A DNA stretch of 64,000 nucleotides from Haloarcula mannanilytica (GTDB taxonomy: Archaea > Halobacteriota > Halobacteria > Halobacteriales > Haloarculaceae), in the NCBI RefSeq assembly GCF_005406125.1, contig NZ_BIXZ01000001.1, positions 1,337,892 to 1,401,891 on the forward strand. Reading direction: 5' to 3'. The notes under the pieces are model-generated. The model ran no database searches. It had not been told where the DNA came from and saw only the letters and a program-made list of their open reading frames with translations. A program made the position numbers and the translations under genes. This document shows, piece after piece, positions 20,892-30,187 of this stretch; the stretch's first letter is position 1; every line of letters starts with the position of its first letter.

Positions 20892-23800
20892 ATGGACAGG
20901 AATCACATACGTTCAGTAGCACTCAGCATACTGCTCGTTTTCTCGGTTATCAGCACTGGCTTCCTCGGAAGCGCCGCCGCTGTGACGAGCGAGCAACGCG
21001 AAGTATCGACAGCGAGCAACGGACAGCTGGCACAAACAGCTTCGGGAGAAAGCGTCACCTGTCACTTGAACAGTAGCTGTCCAGTCCCTGATGATTCAGT
21101 CGATCTCAACAACAGCGGTGCCGGCGTCGACGTGCTGATCGACGGGAGCCATCAGGGGTCGACGTTCACGGCGTTCGCGAACCGACTCAGCGAGCGCGGG
21201 TACGACGTGGACACGAAGCGGTCGACATCCGGCGGCTTGACTTCCTGGAACAGTTCGTCCGCAGACGGGCTGTCGGACTACGACGTGGTCATCATCCCCG
21301 TTCCGCAGACGGCCTACAGCGAGGCCGAACAGGCGGCTATCGACGAATACGTCAGAAACGGCGGGAGCCTGTTCGTCGTCGGTGACTGGACCTCGCCGCT
21401 GCAGGGCCATGCCGGCAAACTCAACGACATTACCGACCCGTACGGGCTCCACTTCAACGGCGAGAGCGACCGGTGGCTCCGGAACATCCAGGACCCGACC
21501 AACAAGACCGTCGAGGAGTACGAGTGGCGGGTCATCCTCCACAACACGGGCCAGCACCCGATCACGAACGCCGTCGATACCGTGGAGTACGACGGGGTCA
21601 GCCTCAACGTGACCGACACGGAAAACGGAACTCAGGCCCCGCTGCTGTACGGTGATAACGACACCTACGAGTACACCTACTCCACCACCGAAGAGGAGTT
21701 CCCCCGCGGCGAGCGCATCGTTGGCGCGGCCGCGACGTGGGACATCGGTGACAACGGCCGCGTGGTCGCCTTCGGCAGCCAGAAATCGCTCACGACGTAT
21801 CTCACCGACGAGTGGCAGGCCGACCACCAGCAGACCGACACGCGGCCGTTCCTGTTCCGAACGGTGAAGTGGCTCGCGGCGTCGGGCCACGTCGAGCGGC
21901 CTGATAGACCAGTCGCCGTCACCGGCGAGCGGATCAAGGGCGGCGAGACACCGGCAAACGAGACGATAGTGCTCAAAAACAGCGAGATCGCCGCCGCCAT
22001 CGGCACCGAGACCAACGGCCCCTTCGGTGCGCTGCCGGGCGGTATCTACGACGCCAACGCCTACGGGCTCACGACGGACGAGATCGCCGTCGCCGAGTTC
22101 GCCTTCGACGACTTCGGCACGTGGCCGGTGTACGAATCCTTCGAACACCGAAACGCCTCCGGACCGAACGGCTCCGCAGTGGTCGTCGCGGAAGGTCACT
22201 TGCAGGACCGGGAGGACGTGGAAATCACGACGACGTACACGCTACCGGCCGACTCGAAGCACATCTGGATCAACACGACGATGGCGAACGGGGGTGACGA
22301 ACAGTTACCGGTCAACGAGTCCGAACAGCTCCAGAGCGGGGCGGCGCTGAGCTCCGAGAGCCTGTCGACGTGGCTCCCGGGCGAAGGACCGCTCGAAGCG
22401 GACCGGTACACGCCGACGAGTGCCGACACACTCGACCAGCCCTGGGCCGCACTCACCGGCGACCGCGTGAGCTACGGCGTCTGGGGCGGCAACGGCTCCT
22501 TTACCGCGTACACGGGCGCTGCGACCTGGGTCGACCCGTGGCTGGAACACCGCCTCGACCCCGGTGAAACGCAGTCGGCGGAGTTCGCCTTCTTCGTCGG
22601 CGAAGACGGGGCGAGCAGCGCGACCAGCGAGTACTACAACGAACAGCGAGGGACCGCGACAGGAACTGTAACCGGTACCGTCGAGAGCACGGACAACGCG
22701 TCCGTCTCACAGGCCACGGTCACCGCCGCGAGGAGCAACCGCACGTACACCTACACCGTCGGGTCGGAAACGGGAACGTACGAACTCGAACTGCCCGCCG
22801 GCGAGTACACGCTGACGGCCGACGCCAGCGGCTTCGCGGCGTCAGAGCCCAAGTCCGTCACCGTCAGCGAGGGCGACACGTCTACCGTCAACTTCGATTC
22901 GCTTGAGGGGCCGGCCCCAGTCAACGTCACCGCGACGATAGACGACGAGGGCGAGGTCAGCCCCGCCGATGCCCGGATTACGGTGCTCGACGACGGCACC
23001 GCGGTCCAGACCGTCTACACGCAGACGACGCCGGCCGGCACGGCCTCGTTCCAGTTGCCGCCCGGCAACTACACGCTGGTGTTCAACCACGGGACCGACT
23101 ACATCGCCGAACCGGTCGAGAAGAACGTCTCGGTGACACCCGGCGAGTCGGTCAGCGTCAACGCGACGTTCACCGAGGAACTCGACCCCAGCGAGCGCAA
23201 CTGGGTCGGCATCGACCCCCACGCCCACAGCAGCGTCAGTTTCGATGGCAAGACGCCCATCGACAACTTCGTCGCTATCCAGAAATCGGCGGGTGTCGAC
23301 GCGGTGTTCATCTCCGACCACAACGCCATCGGCGGCTGGGGGTCGATGGAGTCACAGGCCGAGGAGCGCGACATCATGTTCATCCGGAGCGAGGAGATCA
23401 CGACCGGCGACCTCGGGCACTTCAACCCCTATCCGATGCACGGCGAGGAGATGGTCGACTCCGAGGGGACCATCGTAGAGTTCATCGAGGAGTCCCGCAG
23501 CCGACACAACGCGACGGTGTTCCAGATCAACCATCCGGGTGACCGCTTTGTCGACCTCGACAGTGCGCCCGGCCAGCACGAGGAGTACCTCCCGATGGTC
23601 GACGCCATCGAGGCCTACAACGGCCCGTACGGCGAGTCCGACGCCGCCAGCGTCCGGGGTCTGTTCACCCTCTGGAACGAGGGGTACGAAATCACTGCAA
23701 CGGGCGTCAGCGACGACCACTGTTCGCAGTGCTTCCCGGCGAAGTACGGCAGCGCCCGCACCCGGGCATACGTCGAAGGGACCGTCACGCCCGAGAAGTG

Positions 23801-24350
23801 GGCACAGTCCGTGAAAGACGGGCACACGTACGCGACGTACGGCCCGGCCGTCGAGTTCACCGTCGACGACCGGATGCCCGGCGAGACCGTGAACGCCTCA
23901 GCCGGGTCGAGCGTCACCGCCGAGGCGACGGTCCGCAACCTCGATGAACTCGCCTACGCCGAGGTCATCCGGAACGGCACGACCGTCTCGAACGTCACGC
24001 TTGCGGGCACGAACGACACCGTGAGCACCGACGTAGACGTGGACGGGAACGCCTGGGTCGCCCTCCGCGTCGTCGACGAGGACGGCGACCGAGCGCTGAC
24101 CAGTCCGGTCTGGGTTTCGGCCAGCCAGCAGGCCGAATCCGGAACCGATGGCGGCGGCGAGTCCGGCGGTGCCACGACGACCGCGACGCCGGAGACCGAG
24201 AGCGGGTCGACGGCGACGCCGGTGGACGACACCGCGACCGCGCCGCCGGAGACGACAGCCATGTCCGGCCCCGGATTCACCGCCGTCGTCGCGCTGCTCG
24301 CACTCGTCGGCGCAGCACTGCTCGCGGCGCGACGGGGACGGAAGCCATGA
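20892..24350 (+). CDS. Secreted PGF-CTERM PHP-domain metallohydrolase (CehA/McbA-like)
   Basis: About 1152 residues. It begins with a Sec signal peptide (SILLVFSVISTGFLGSAAA). A domain of the DUF4350/GATase-like kind follows (about 70-160; LIDGSHQGSTF, YVRNGGSLFVVGDW), then a large beta-rich region, two carboxypeptidase-regulatory-like beta domains (about 590-760), and a PHP phosphoesterase domain with metal-ligand motifs PHAHSS (about 774), ISDHNA (807), QINHPGD (880) and SDDHCS (940). After a Thr/Ser-rich spacer it ends in a PGF-CTERM signal (MSGPGFTAVVALLALVGA, then RRGRKP), the tag processed by archaeosortase ArtA for lipid anchoring. The enzyme therefore acts at the cell surface; its substrate is unknown. 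It overlaps the next gene by 4 bp. A GTG at 20889 is an alternative start. Confidence 0.88.
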   Translation: MDRNHIRSVALSILLVFSVISTGFLGSAAAVTSEQREVSTASNGQLAQTASGESVTCHLNSSCPVPDDSVDLNNSGAGVDVLIDGSHQGSTFTAFANRLSERGYDVDTKRSTSGGLTSWNSSSADGLSDYDVVIIPVPQTAYSEAEQAAIDEYVRNGGSLFVVGDWTSPLQGHAGKLNDITDPYGLHFNGESDRWLRNIQDPTNKTVEEYEWRVILHNTGQHPITNAVDTVEYDGVSLNVTDTENGTQAPLLYGDNDTYEYTYSTTEEEFPRGERIVGAAATWDIGDNGRVVAFGSQKSLTTYLTDEWQADHQQTDTRPFLFRTVKWLAASGHVERPDRPVAVTGERIKGGETPANETIVLKNSEIAAAIGTETNGPFGALPGGIYDANAYGLTTDEIAVAEFAFDDFGTWPVYESFEHRNASGPNGSAVVVAEGHLQDREDVEITTTYTLPADSKHIWINTTMANGGDEQLPVNESEQLQSGAALSSESLSTWLPGEGPLEADRYTPTSADTLDQPWAALTGDRVSYGVWGGNGSFTAYTGAATWVDPWLEHRLDPGETQSAEFAFFVGEDGASSATSEYYNEQRGTATGTVTGTVESTDNASVSQATVTAARSNRTYTYTVGSETGTYELELPAGEYTLTADASGFAASEPKSVTVSEGDTSTVNFDSLEGPAPVNVTATIDDEGEVSPADARITVLDDGTAVQTVYTQTTPAGTASFQLPPGNYTLVFNHGTDYIAEPVEKNVSVTPGESVSVNATFTEELDPSERNWVGIDPHAHSSVSFDGKTPIDNFVAIQKSAGVDAVFISDHNAIGGWGSMESQAEERDIMFIRSEEITTGDLGHFNPYPMHGEEMVDSEGTIVEFIEESRSRHNATVFQINHPGDRFVDLDSAPGQHEEYLPMVDAIEAYNGPYGESDAASVRGLFTLWNEGYEITATGVSDDHCSQCFPAKYGSARTRAYVEGTVTPEKWAQSVKDGHTYATYGPAVEFTVDDRMPGETVNASAGSSVTAEATVRNLDELAYAEVIRNGTTVSNVTLAGTNDTVSTDVDVDGNAWVALRVVDEDGDRALTSPVWVSASQQAESGTDGGGESGGATTTATPETESGSTATPVDDTATAPPETTAMSGPGFTAVVALLALVGAALLAARRGRKP

Positions 24351-25078
24351 CAGACACCGGCCAGCGACGGACCCGGCGTGGGTTCCTTGGAACCCTCGGG
24401 CTGGCGGCGGTGACCAGCGCTGGCTGTAGCAGTCTCGGCGGGACAGGCGATAGCCAGTCGGTTCGCGTTGAGGCCAGCGGGTCGACGGCGACGCCCGACA
24501 CGAGTGCGACGCCCACGCAGACAGACGAGACGAAGCACCACGACGACGCGCACGACCACGCCGACGACGAACACGAACACGGCGAGGACCATACCCACCA
24601 CGGCGGGCATGCGGACAGCCACGACGAAACCGAGGCCGCGGCCGGGACCGAACTGGCGGCGTTCGAGTCAAACCTCCGGAAGTGGTTCGTTGACATCGAC
24701 TCGCTCGCCGTCGAAGACGGCCGTGTCAGGCTGACCTACGTCACGAAGAGCACGCGCGGCCACGAACTCGCCGCCGGTATCGAGACGGTCGTCGTCTCGT
24801 TCATCCAGGCGTACGCAGAGGACTGGGGGGTCGAAGGCCTCGACGCAACAGTCATCGAACCCTCCGGCGACGTGATGGGCTACTGGCGAACCGAGTCACG
24901 ATGGGTCGAACCGGTCGTCGAGGGCCACGAGACCCGGACCGCGCTCCTGGAACGGACGCTCGACACGTACCACGGGCGGCTCACCCGGGACCACGACCAC
25001 GGGGAGAGCGGAACCGACCATAACGGGACCGAGAGCGGTCACCAGCACCACAACGGAACCGAGCAGACGGCCCACTGA
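24347..25078 (+). CDS. Tat-exported His-rich lipoprotein
   Basis: 243 residues with a twin-arginine signal (TRRGFLGTLGLAAV) ending in a lipobox (TSAGC, lipid-bearing Cys27). After a Thr-rich spacer there is a dense His/Asp/Glu stretch (about 62-95) and a second His-rich tail (about 215-243), which look like metal-chelating arms. The middle (about 100-205) is a compact domain I do not recognise (LRKWFVDIDSLAVEDGRVRL, SFIQAYAEDWGVEGLDATVI). The start overlaps the PHP gene stop (ATGA), so the two are translationally coupled. A role in supplying metal to the surface PHP enzyme is my inference. Confidence 0.85.
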   Translation: MTDTGQRRTRRGFLGTLGLAAVTSAGCSSLGGTGDSQSVRVEASGSTATPDTSATPTQTDETKHHDDAHDHADDEHEHGEDHTHHGGHADSHDETEAAAGTELAAFESNLRKWFVDIDSLAVEDGRVRLTYVTKSTRGHELAAGIETVVVSFIQAYAEDWGVEGLDATVIEPSGDVMGYWRTESRWVEPVVEGHETRTALLERTLDTYHGRLTRDHDHGESGTDHNGTESGHQHHNGTEQTAH

Positions 25079-25148
25079 CGGGACTGCCGGTTTCAGCATT
25101 CGGACAGGAAGAACGGGACGGTTCGATTCGCTCAGCAAAAGGGACAGT

Positions 25149-25343
25149 TCAGACGTTCAACAGCGACAGCAGACTGACGCCGACATCGAAGTACTCGATG
25201 AGGCGATAGCCGACGAGAATCCCGAGGATACCCATGACGCCGGCGAGGTTCGGGGGTGCCGGAATGGGGACATCCAGCAGTCCGAACACGATGCCGGTGG
25301 CGACGCCGGTCATCGTTGCGAGGATAACGAGCGAGAGATTCAT
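25149..25343 (-). CDS. XapX-domain small membrane protein
   Basis: 64 residues with two membrane helices. The pattern MNLSLVILATMTGVATG, GLLDVPIPAPPNLAGVMGIL and VGYRLIEYF is that of the XapX (DUF1427) family, small inner-membrane proteins of unknown function. Longer frames upstream in the same phase have no similarity, so I start at the ATG at 25343. Confidence 0.85.
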   Translation of the reverse strand: MNLSLVILATMTGVATGIVFGLLDVPIPAPPNLAGVMGILGILVGYRLIEYFDVGVSLLSLLNV

Positions 25344-25819
25344 CGGTAGCTCACCACGGCCCCAGGGCGAGGACCCGTGCCGTCGCGTGTCGGAACGCCC
25401 CGAGCGCGGCCGGCGAGTGTGTTTGCAGTGTGTGTCATTGGTGGAGTATAGAAGGGGTTCGAGCGGTAAGTATGCTCCTCCTCGGGCCGGCAGTGGTGTG
25501 GCGTAGCATACGACGGCCACTGGTAGAGGTATATAGCAATAGGTGCGGTCATCTATACGTATTTCTCCGAATCTGCTTTCATATTTTCCGATTATGTTTC
25601 CATACTGTGGGCGAGTTGGTATTGAAGCTGAAATACGAACTCTTGTATCCAGTTGTCCACTATATAGCCGAGAGGATGGAGACATATATCCCGTAGATAC
25701 GATTGGTGGAGCGATAGCGTGTCCGAATCGAGCGAGTGGGCAGATGGCTGGTCCCCGCCGCGGGACGGAGAGTCTCCGGGAGGCTTGCGTTTATAAGACT
25801 GTCACGATAAATGAGGACG
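25344..25819. other. Intergenic region, AT-rich on the right
   Basis: 476 bases without a supportable gene between two divergent genes. The segment 25530-25700 is clearly richer in A+T than its surroundings. TTTATAAG (25791-25798) is a good TATA element for the quinone oxidoreductase. Nothing else recognised. Confidence 0.45.
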
Positions 25820-26860
25820 ATGCAAGCCGTTCAGTTCGACAGTCACGGCGACCGTGACGTACTCGAGTATGGCGAGTTTCCCGACCCCGAACCGGGCCGC
25901 GACGAGGTGGTCATCGACGTGAAGGCGGCCGCGCTGAACCACCTCGACATCTGGACCCGGCGCGGCCTCCCCGGGGTCGATCTCGATATGCCACACATCC
26001 CCGGGAGCGACGCTGCCGGCGTCGTCGACGAGGTCGGCGACGGCGTCTCGCGGTTCGAACCGGGCGACCGTGTCGCCGTCCTCGCCGGCAAGAGCGGCGG
26101 TGGCGACGAGTTCACGCGGAAAGGCGACCCAACACTGGCGCCTGACTTCCACATCATCGGCGAACACGTCCGGGGCGTCCACAGCGAGTACGCCGCCGTG
26201 CCGGCCGAGAACCTCACGCCAGTTCCCGAGGGCGTCGACTGGGAGACGGCCGCCGCATCCCCGCTGGTGTTCCAGACCGCCTGGCGGATGCTGCGGGACC
26301 GCGGCGACCTGAAAGCCGGCGAGTCGGTGCTGGTGCTTGGCGCGTCCGGCGGCGTGGGCCACGCGGCGGTCCAGATCGCCGACTACGCCGGCGCTGAGGT
26401 GTTCGCCACCGCCAGCAGCAAAGAGAAGCTGGAGTACGCCGAGGAACTGGGGGCCGACCACACCATCAACTACGAGGAGACGGACTTCGCGAGCGAGATT
26501 CGGGACCTGACCGACGGCCGCGGCGTCGACATGGTCGTCGACCACATCGGTGCACAGACCTGGCAGGACTCGCTCAAGAGCCTCGTCAAGGGCGGCCGGG
26601 TCGTCACCTGCGGCGCGACGACGGGCGGCAATCCCGAGACGGACATCAACCGCATCTTCTGGAACCAACTGCAGGTCATCGGCTCGACGATGGCCACACC
26701 CGGCCAGGCCGACGAAGTGCTTGATCTTGTCTGGGAGGGCGAAATGGAGCCGCGCATCCGCGAGACACTGCCGATGAGCGAGATCACCCGCGCCCACGAG
26801 ATCATCGAGGACCGCGAAGGGTTCGGGAAGGTCGTCGTCGTGCCCGACAGCGAACTGTAG
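25820..26860 (+). CDS. Zinc-independent quinone oxidoreductase-like MDR dehydrogenase
   Basis: 346-residue medium-chain dehydrogenase/reductase that probably uses NADPH. Seen: the GroES-like first half (AAALNHLDIWTRRGLPG, PGSDAAGVVDEVGDGV, PGDRVAVL) and the Rossmann motif LVLGASGGVGHAAVQIADYA. Gly-rich ends (VVTCGATTGG) and the family close VVVVPDSEL follow. The catalytic zinc ligands of alcohol dehydrogenases are not evident, which fits the quinone oxidoreductase branch. I take the ATG at 25820, about 25 bases from a TATA element, over the ATG at 25811. Substrate unknown. Confidence 0.87.
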   Translation: MQAVQFDSHGDRDVLEYGEFPDPEPGRDEVVIDVKAAALNHLDIWTRRGLPGVDLDMPHIPGSDAAGVVDEVGDGVSRFEPGDRVAVLAGKSGGGDEFTRKGDPTLAPDFHIIGEHVRGVHSEYAAVPAENLTPVPEGVDWETAAASPLVFQTAWRMLRDRGDLKAGESVLVLGASGGVGHAAVQIADYAGAEVFATASSKEKLEYAEELGADHTINYEETDFASEIRDLTDGRGVDMVVDHIGAQTWQDSLKSLVKGGRVVTCGATTGGNPETDINRIFWNQLQVIGSTMATPGQADEVLDLVWEGEMEPRIRETLPMSEITRAHEIIEDREGFGKVVVVPDSEL

Positions 26861-26876
26861 CGGCGGTCGGTGGGGG

Positions 26877-28091
26877 TTAGGCGCTGTCCCCGAACCGTTC
26901 GACCGCAAACCGTTCGAACGGTGCGGAGTACTGCATCAGCACCGTTCCGAGAATACTCATCACGAGCACGTACGCGACGGTGAAGGCGTAAATCGTGTTT
27001 GCCATCTCGGCCGACAGCGACGTGCCGGCTCCGGTCACTGCCACCGCCGCGATGATGAGCGAGAACTCGCCGCGGGTCACCATCCCGAGGCCGACGCGGA
27101 TAGAGCGCCGGGGGTTAAGGTCGTACGCACGGCCGCCGAGGTAGCCAGAGATGAGTTTCGTCGGGGTCGTCACGACGGCAGCCACAGCGACGAGTCCGGC
27201 GACGCCGGCGAACAGCCGCGGGTCCGTTTCGAGACCGATCCAGAAGAAGAAGACAGCCGCGAACGTGTCCCGGACGGGTTCCAGGAGGTTCTCCAGGTCG
27301 TGTGTGTGTGATGTCGGCGCGAACGCCATTCCGACGAAGAACGCGGCGACGGCTTCGCTGACGCCGATGGCGAGAGCGACACCGGAGATGAGGACTGTGA
27401 TTCCGATTGCCCGCAACACCGTGTACTCGTTCGATGTTGTCTGGAGGGCGCGCTCGAACCACGGCGTGCCGTAGTGGGCGAGCGCGAGGAGGCCAACGAT
27501 GAACGCGAGCGCAATGCCGACCGACGTTACGGCGGCGGTGACATCTGAGCCGCCGGTGACCAGCGCAGCCGCGACCGTGAGGTAGACGGCGATGAACAGG
27601 TCCTCGAAGACGAGCGTCCCGAGCATCGGGTCGGCCTCGTCGTTGGCGATCCAGCCGAGGTCGATGAGCGACTTCGTGATGATGGCCGACGAGGAGATGT
27701 AGACGATACCGGCGACCAGAAAGGCCGCGAGCGGGTCCCGGAACAGCGCGAATCCGAGCAGGAGGCCGGCACCGAAGTTAATGACTAGATCGATAGCACC
27801 GACCGCACCGATGCGCTCCTTGCTCGCCAAGAGTCGGTCGAGATTGAACTCCAGGCCGAGGAAAAACAGCAGAAAGACGATCCCCAGCTCGGCCCCGATA
27901 TCGATGAACTCGGACGATTCGATGACCGGCAGTCCGTAGCCTCCAACGGTGAACTCGCCGGCCACGGACGGTGACAGCACCATCCCTACGACGATGTAAA
28001 ACGGGATGACCGACTTGTTCGAGGCGGTGGCCGCGACGCCGGCGAGCGCGACAGCGGCAAACAGGATGCCGACAGCGAGTAGGTCAGCCAC
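26877..28091 (-). CDS. CPA2-family cation:proton antiporter
   Basis: 404 residues with about 12-13 membrane helices and the KefB/CPA2 pattern: VIPFYIVVGMVLSPSVAGEF, FLLFFLGLEFNLDRLLASKE, then IVYISSSAIITKSLIDLG and DPMLGTLVFEDLFIAVYLTV. It exchanges H+ for K+ or Na+ across the membrane, which matters for ion balance in a salt-in halophile. It has no C-terminal RCK domain of its own; the regulatory part is the separate upstream gene, 32 bp away on the same strand. Ion specificity cannot be read from sequence. Confidence 0.92.
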   Translation of the reverse strand: MADLLAVGILFAAVALAGVAATASNKSVIPFYIVVGMVLSPSVAGEFTVGGYGLPVIESSEFIDIGAELGIVFLLFFLGLEFNLDRLLASKERIGAVGAIDLVINFGAGLLLGFALFRDPLAAFLVAGIVYISSSAIITKSLIDLGWIANDEADPMLGTLVFEDLFIAVYLTVAAALVTGGSDVTAAVTSVGIALAFIVGLLALAHYGTPWFERALQTTSNEYTVLRAIGITVLISGVALAIGVSEAVAAFFVGMAFAPTSHTHDLENLLEPVRDTFAAVFFFWIGLETDPRLFAGVAGLVAVAAVVTTPTKLISGYLGGRAYDLNPRRSIRVGLGMVTRGEFSLIIAAVAVTGAGTSLSAEMANTIYAFTVAYVLVMSILGTVLMQYSAPFERFAVERFGDSA

Positions 28092-28123
28092 GGCTATCGG
28101 CCTCCAGTGCGACGACCGCCCAT

Positions 28124-28612
28124 CTACAGGTCACCGGTCAGAAGGTCCTCGAAGGCCTCACAGCTCTCGCGCTCGCCGACGACAACGAGCGTATCCCCGG
28201 CCGCTATCGTCGTCGTGGGTGCCGGGCCGGAAATCACCTCGCCGTCACGCTGGATCGCAATGACAGTCACACCCGTCCGCTGGCCGACGTTCGCACTCAC
28301 GAGCGTCTCGCCGACCAGCGGTGAGTCCTCCTCGACCGCGTACCACTCCAGCAGCGTTCCCTCCGTCAGCATCGTCTCCACGTGATCAGACGAGACCGGC
28401 TGGAAGTACGCCCCTTCGAGAATTGTCCCGACCATCCGAGCCATCCGGTCGGAGAGTTCGACGAGCTTCTCGGAGTCAGCGTCGTCGCTCTCTTTCAGGT
28501 ACAGTTCTCGGTTCCCGGTGTTGTGGGTGACGATGACCAGTTGCTCACCGTTCCCGATGTCCACCTCGTGTTTCTTTCCGACACCGGGTAGGTCGCTCTC
28601 TTTGACATCCAT
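28124..28612 (-). CDS. Antiporter regulatory subunit with RCK_C (TrkA_C) domain
   Basis: 162 residues. The N-terminal half (VGKKHEVDIGNGEQLVIVTH, NTGNRELYL) matches the KhtT-like N domain. The C-terminal half (about 78-160; GTLLEWYAVEEDSPLVGETL, GVTVIAIQRDGEVI, AAGDTLVVVGERESCEAFED) is a TrkA-C/RCK_C ligand-binding domain. It lies directly upstream of the CPA2 antiporter, as in other transporter/regulator pairs, and probably gates it in response to a nucleotide or cation. A TATA element (CTTATACC on the minus strand, about 28635-28642) sits 25-30 bases upstream. Confidence 0.88.
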   Translation of the reverse strand: MDVKESDLPGVGKKHEVDIGNGEQLVIVTHNTGNRELYLKESDDADSEKLVELSDRMARMVGTILEGAYFQPVSSDHVETMLTEGTLLEWYAVEEDSPLVGETLVSANVGQRTGVTVIAIQRDGEVISGPAPTTTIAAGDTLVVVGERESCEAFEDLLTGDL

Positions 28613-28838
28613 ATCTGCGGACTTGTCGTGGCTAAGGTATAAGATTCAGGTAGTACGGGTGGACAGCAGTCCGCCCGGAGCGCCGCGGTGGAGAGCGTGC
28701 CTAGCCCGAACCACCGTTCCGAGCGGCGGGTATTCGGCCGTCTGAGCCAGTCGGATTCCGAATCGCAACGACCTGTGGATAGGGGTGACCAAAAGGTATT
28801 AGTGGGTTCCTGCCAACTTTCAGGCAACCCAACTTTCG

Positions 28839-28862
28839 CTAAAACAACTCAGATTGTTTTAG
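28839..28862. promoter_or_regulatory. Candidate B12-regulon operator, site A (perfect)
   Basis: CTAAAACAA (28839-28847), six bases, TTGTTTTAG (28854-28862): a perfect 9-bp inverted repeat at -39 to -16 of the cbiX paralogue, over the expected TATA position. The same core is found before cobN/chelatase, cbtB and cbiT in this window. Repressor binding here would block transcription initiation; this is inference. Confidence 0.65.
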
Positions 28863-28877
28863 CGCCGGGAGCTACCA

Positions 28878-29651
28878 ATGCCACACGACACACTCCTGCT
28901 CATCGGTCGGGACACGTCACGGGCTACGCCGTACGAGACACACGCTCGCCGTCTGCGCGAGCGCGGGGTAGCAACCGACGTGACGGTGCTGACCTACGAC
29001 CACGAACCCCGTCGGGAGTTACGCGACGAGCTGGTAGCCATCGACGCCGACCGCGTGTTCGCGCTGCCGATGACCGTCGCCCACGACCACGCGACAGTCA
29101 CGGACGTGCCGGCCGCACTCGACTATATCGACGCCGAGACCCACTACTGCGAACCGGTCGGGCGCAGTCCGCTGCTGACCGAAGCGCTCCGGGACCGTGC
29201 CGCCGGTGCTGTGCCGGAGACCGGGGATTCTTCCATTGCGCTCGTCGCCTTCGGCTCCAGCGGGAAGCCGTACCAGCGCCAAGTGACAGAGTACCACGCC
29301 GAGCGCCTGCGCGAGCGCACGGCCTTCGGTGAAGTCGAACCGTGCTATCTGCTTCAGAATCCCGCCGTTGAATGTGTCAGGTACAACCTCACCCGTGACC
29401 ACGCCGTCGCCGTGCCGCTCTTTCTCGCGCCCAGTGACGCCACGGCAGCGCAGATTCCAGCCAAACTCGACCTCGACCGGGGCGGACTCGCCTACACTGA
29501 CCCGCTGGCGGACCACCCGCTGGTCACCGAGGCCGTCGCAACCGCCGTCGAGACGGCGCGGACGATGGCCGACGCGAATACGCCACAGACGTTCGAGGCG
29601 ACACTGGCCGAGACGAACCGGCCCATGGCGACCGACGGAGAAGGCGACTAA
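28878..29651 (+). CDS. CbiX-like sirohydrochlorin cobaltochelatase paralogue
   Basis: 257 residues built as two CbiX-like halves (about 1-125 and 120-240). CbiX inserts Co2+ into sirohydrochlorin, the first committed step of the cobalt-early B12 route. In the first half the usual GHGSR metal-site start reads LLIGRDTSRA, with Arg in place of His, while the second region keeps His (MTVAHDHATVTDVP). In the second half both regions lack His (VAFGSSGKPYQRQ, PLFLAPSDATAAQIP). A full CbiX is encoded at 41.3-42.5 kb, so this copy may be altered in metal or tetrapyrrole choice, or act as a chaperone. It stands under operator site A. Confidence 0.8.
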   Translation: MPHDTLLLIGRDTSRATPYETHARRLRERGVATDVTVLTYDHEPRRELRDELVAIDADRVFALPMTVAHDHATVTDVPAALDYIDAETHYCEPVGRSPLLTEALRDRAAGAVPETGDSSIALVAFGSSGKPYQRQVTEYHAERLRERTAFGEVEPCYLLQNPAVECVRYNLTRDHAVAVPLFLAPSDATAAQIPAKLDLDRGGLAYTDPLADHPLVTEAVATAVETARTMADANTPQTFEATLAETNRPMATDGEGD

Positions 29652-29704
29652 TCGCCGCTACAGCAGGAAGCGCTTTATACCGGGAGTACCCTTGCCATGG
29701 GTAG

Positions 29705-30166
29705 ATGCTTCGAGGCCGGGTGACTCGGACGCGGGAGCAGGTCAAGGCGAAGCTAGTGGCCGCGCTTGTCGAGGACCACACGCCACAACAGGTCGCAGTC
29801 AGCTTCAGCGTCGGCGTGTTCCTCACCGCATTGCCGACGCTTGGCACCGGCTTCCTCGCCTTCCTCGTCCTCGCGTACCTGTTCAAACAGCTCAGCAAAG
29901 TCGCGCTGTTCGCGTCGGTGCTGATACTCAATCCGCCGGTCAAGTGGGGTGTGTACGCGTCGAGCTTCTGGCTCGGCAACCGAATCCTGGGGCCGGTGCC
30001 CGGCATGACCTTCGACGGAGTGTCGGCCTCAATGGGCACCGGGCTACTGGTCCGGCTCTGGGTCGGGAACATCATCCTGGCGGTAGTGTTCGCCGCCGTC
30101 GGCTACGTCCTGGCGTTCCGGCTCATCAGCGAGTACAGACGCCGGCAGACGGTCGCGGTCAGCTAA
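29705..30166 (+). CDS. DUF2062 membrane protein
   Basis: 153 residues with three or four hydrophobic segments and the DUF2062 pattern: basic start, SFSVGVFLTALPTLGTGFLA, then SVLILNPPVKWGVYASSFWL and a basic cytoplasmic end. The family is of unknown function and is often near glycosyltransferases in bacteria; here it sits between cobalamin genes. It has its own TATA element (CTTTATAC, about 29672-29679) near -30, so it is probably not part of the B12 regulon. Confidence 0.85.
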   Translation: MLRGRVTRTREQVKAKLVAALVEDHTPQQVAVSFSVGVFLTALPTLGTGFLAFLVLAYLFKQLSKVALFASVLILNPPVKWGVYASSFWLGNRILGPVPGMTFDGVSASMGTGLLVRLWVGNIILAVVFAAVGYVLAFRLISEYRRRQTVAVS

Positions 30167-30187
30167 CCGAAGCTGTGGCGGTCAGCG

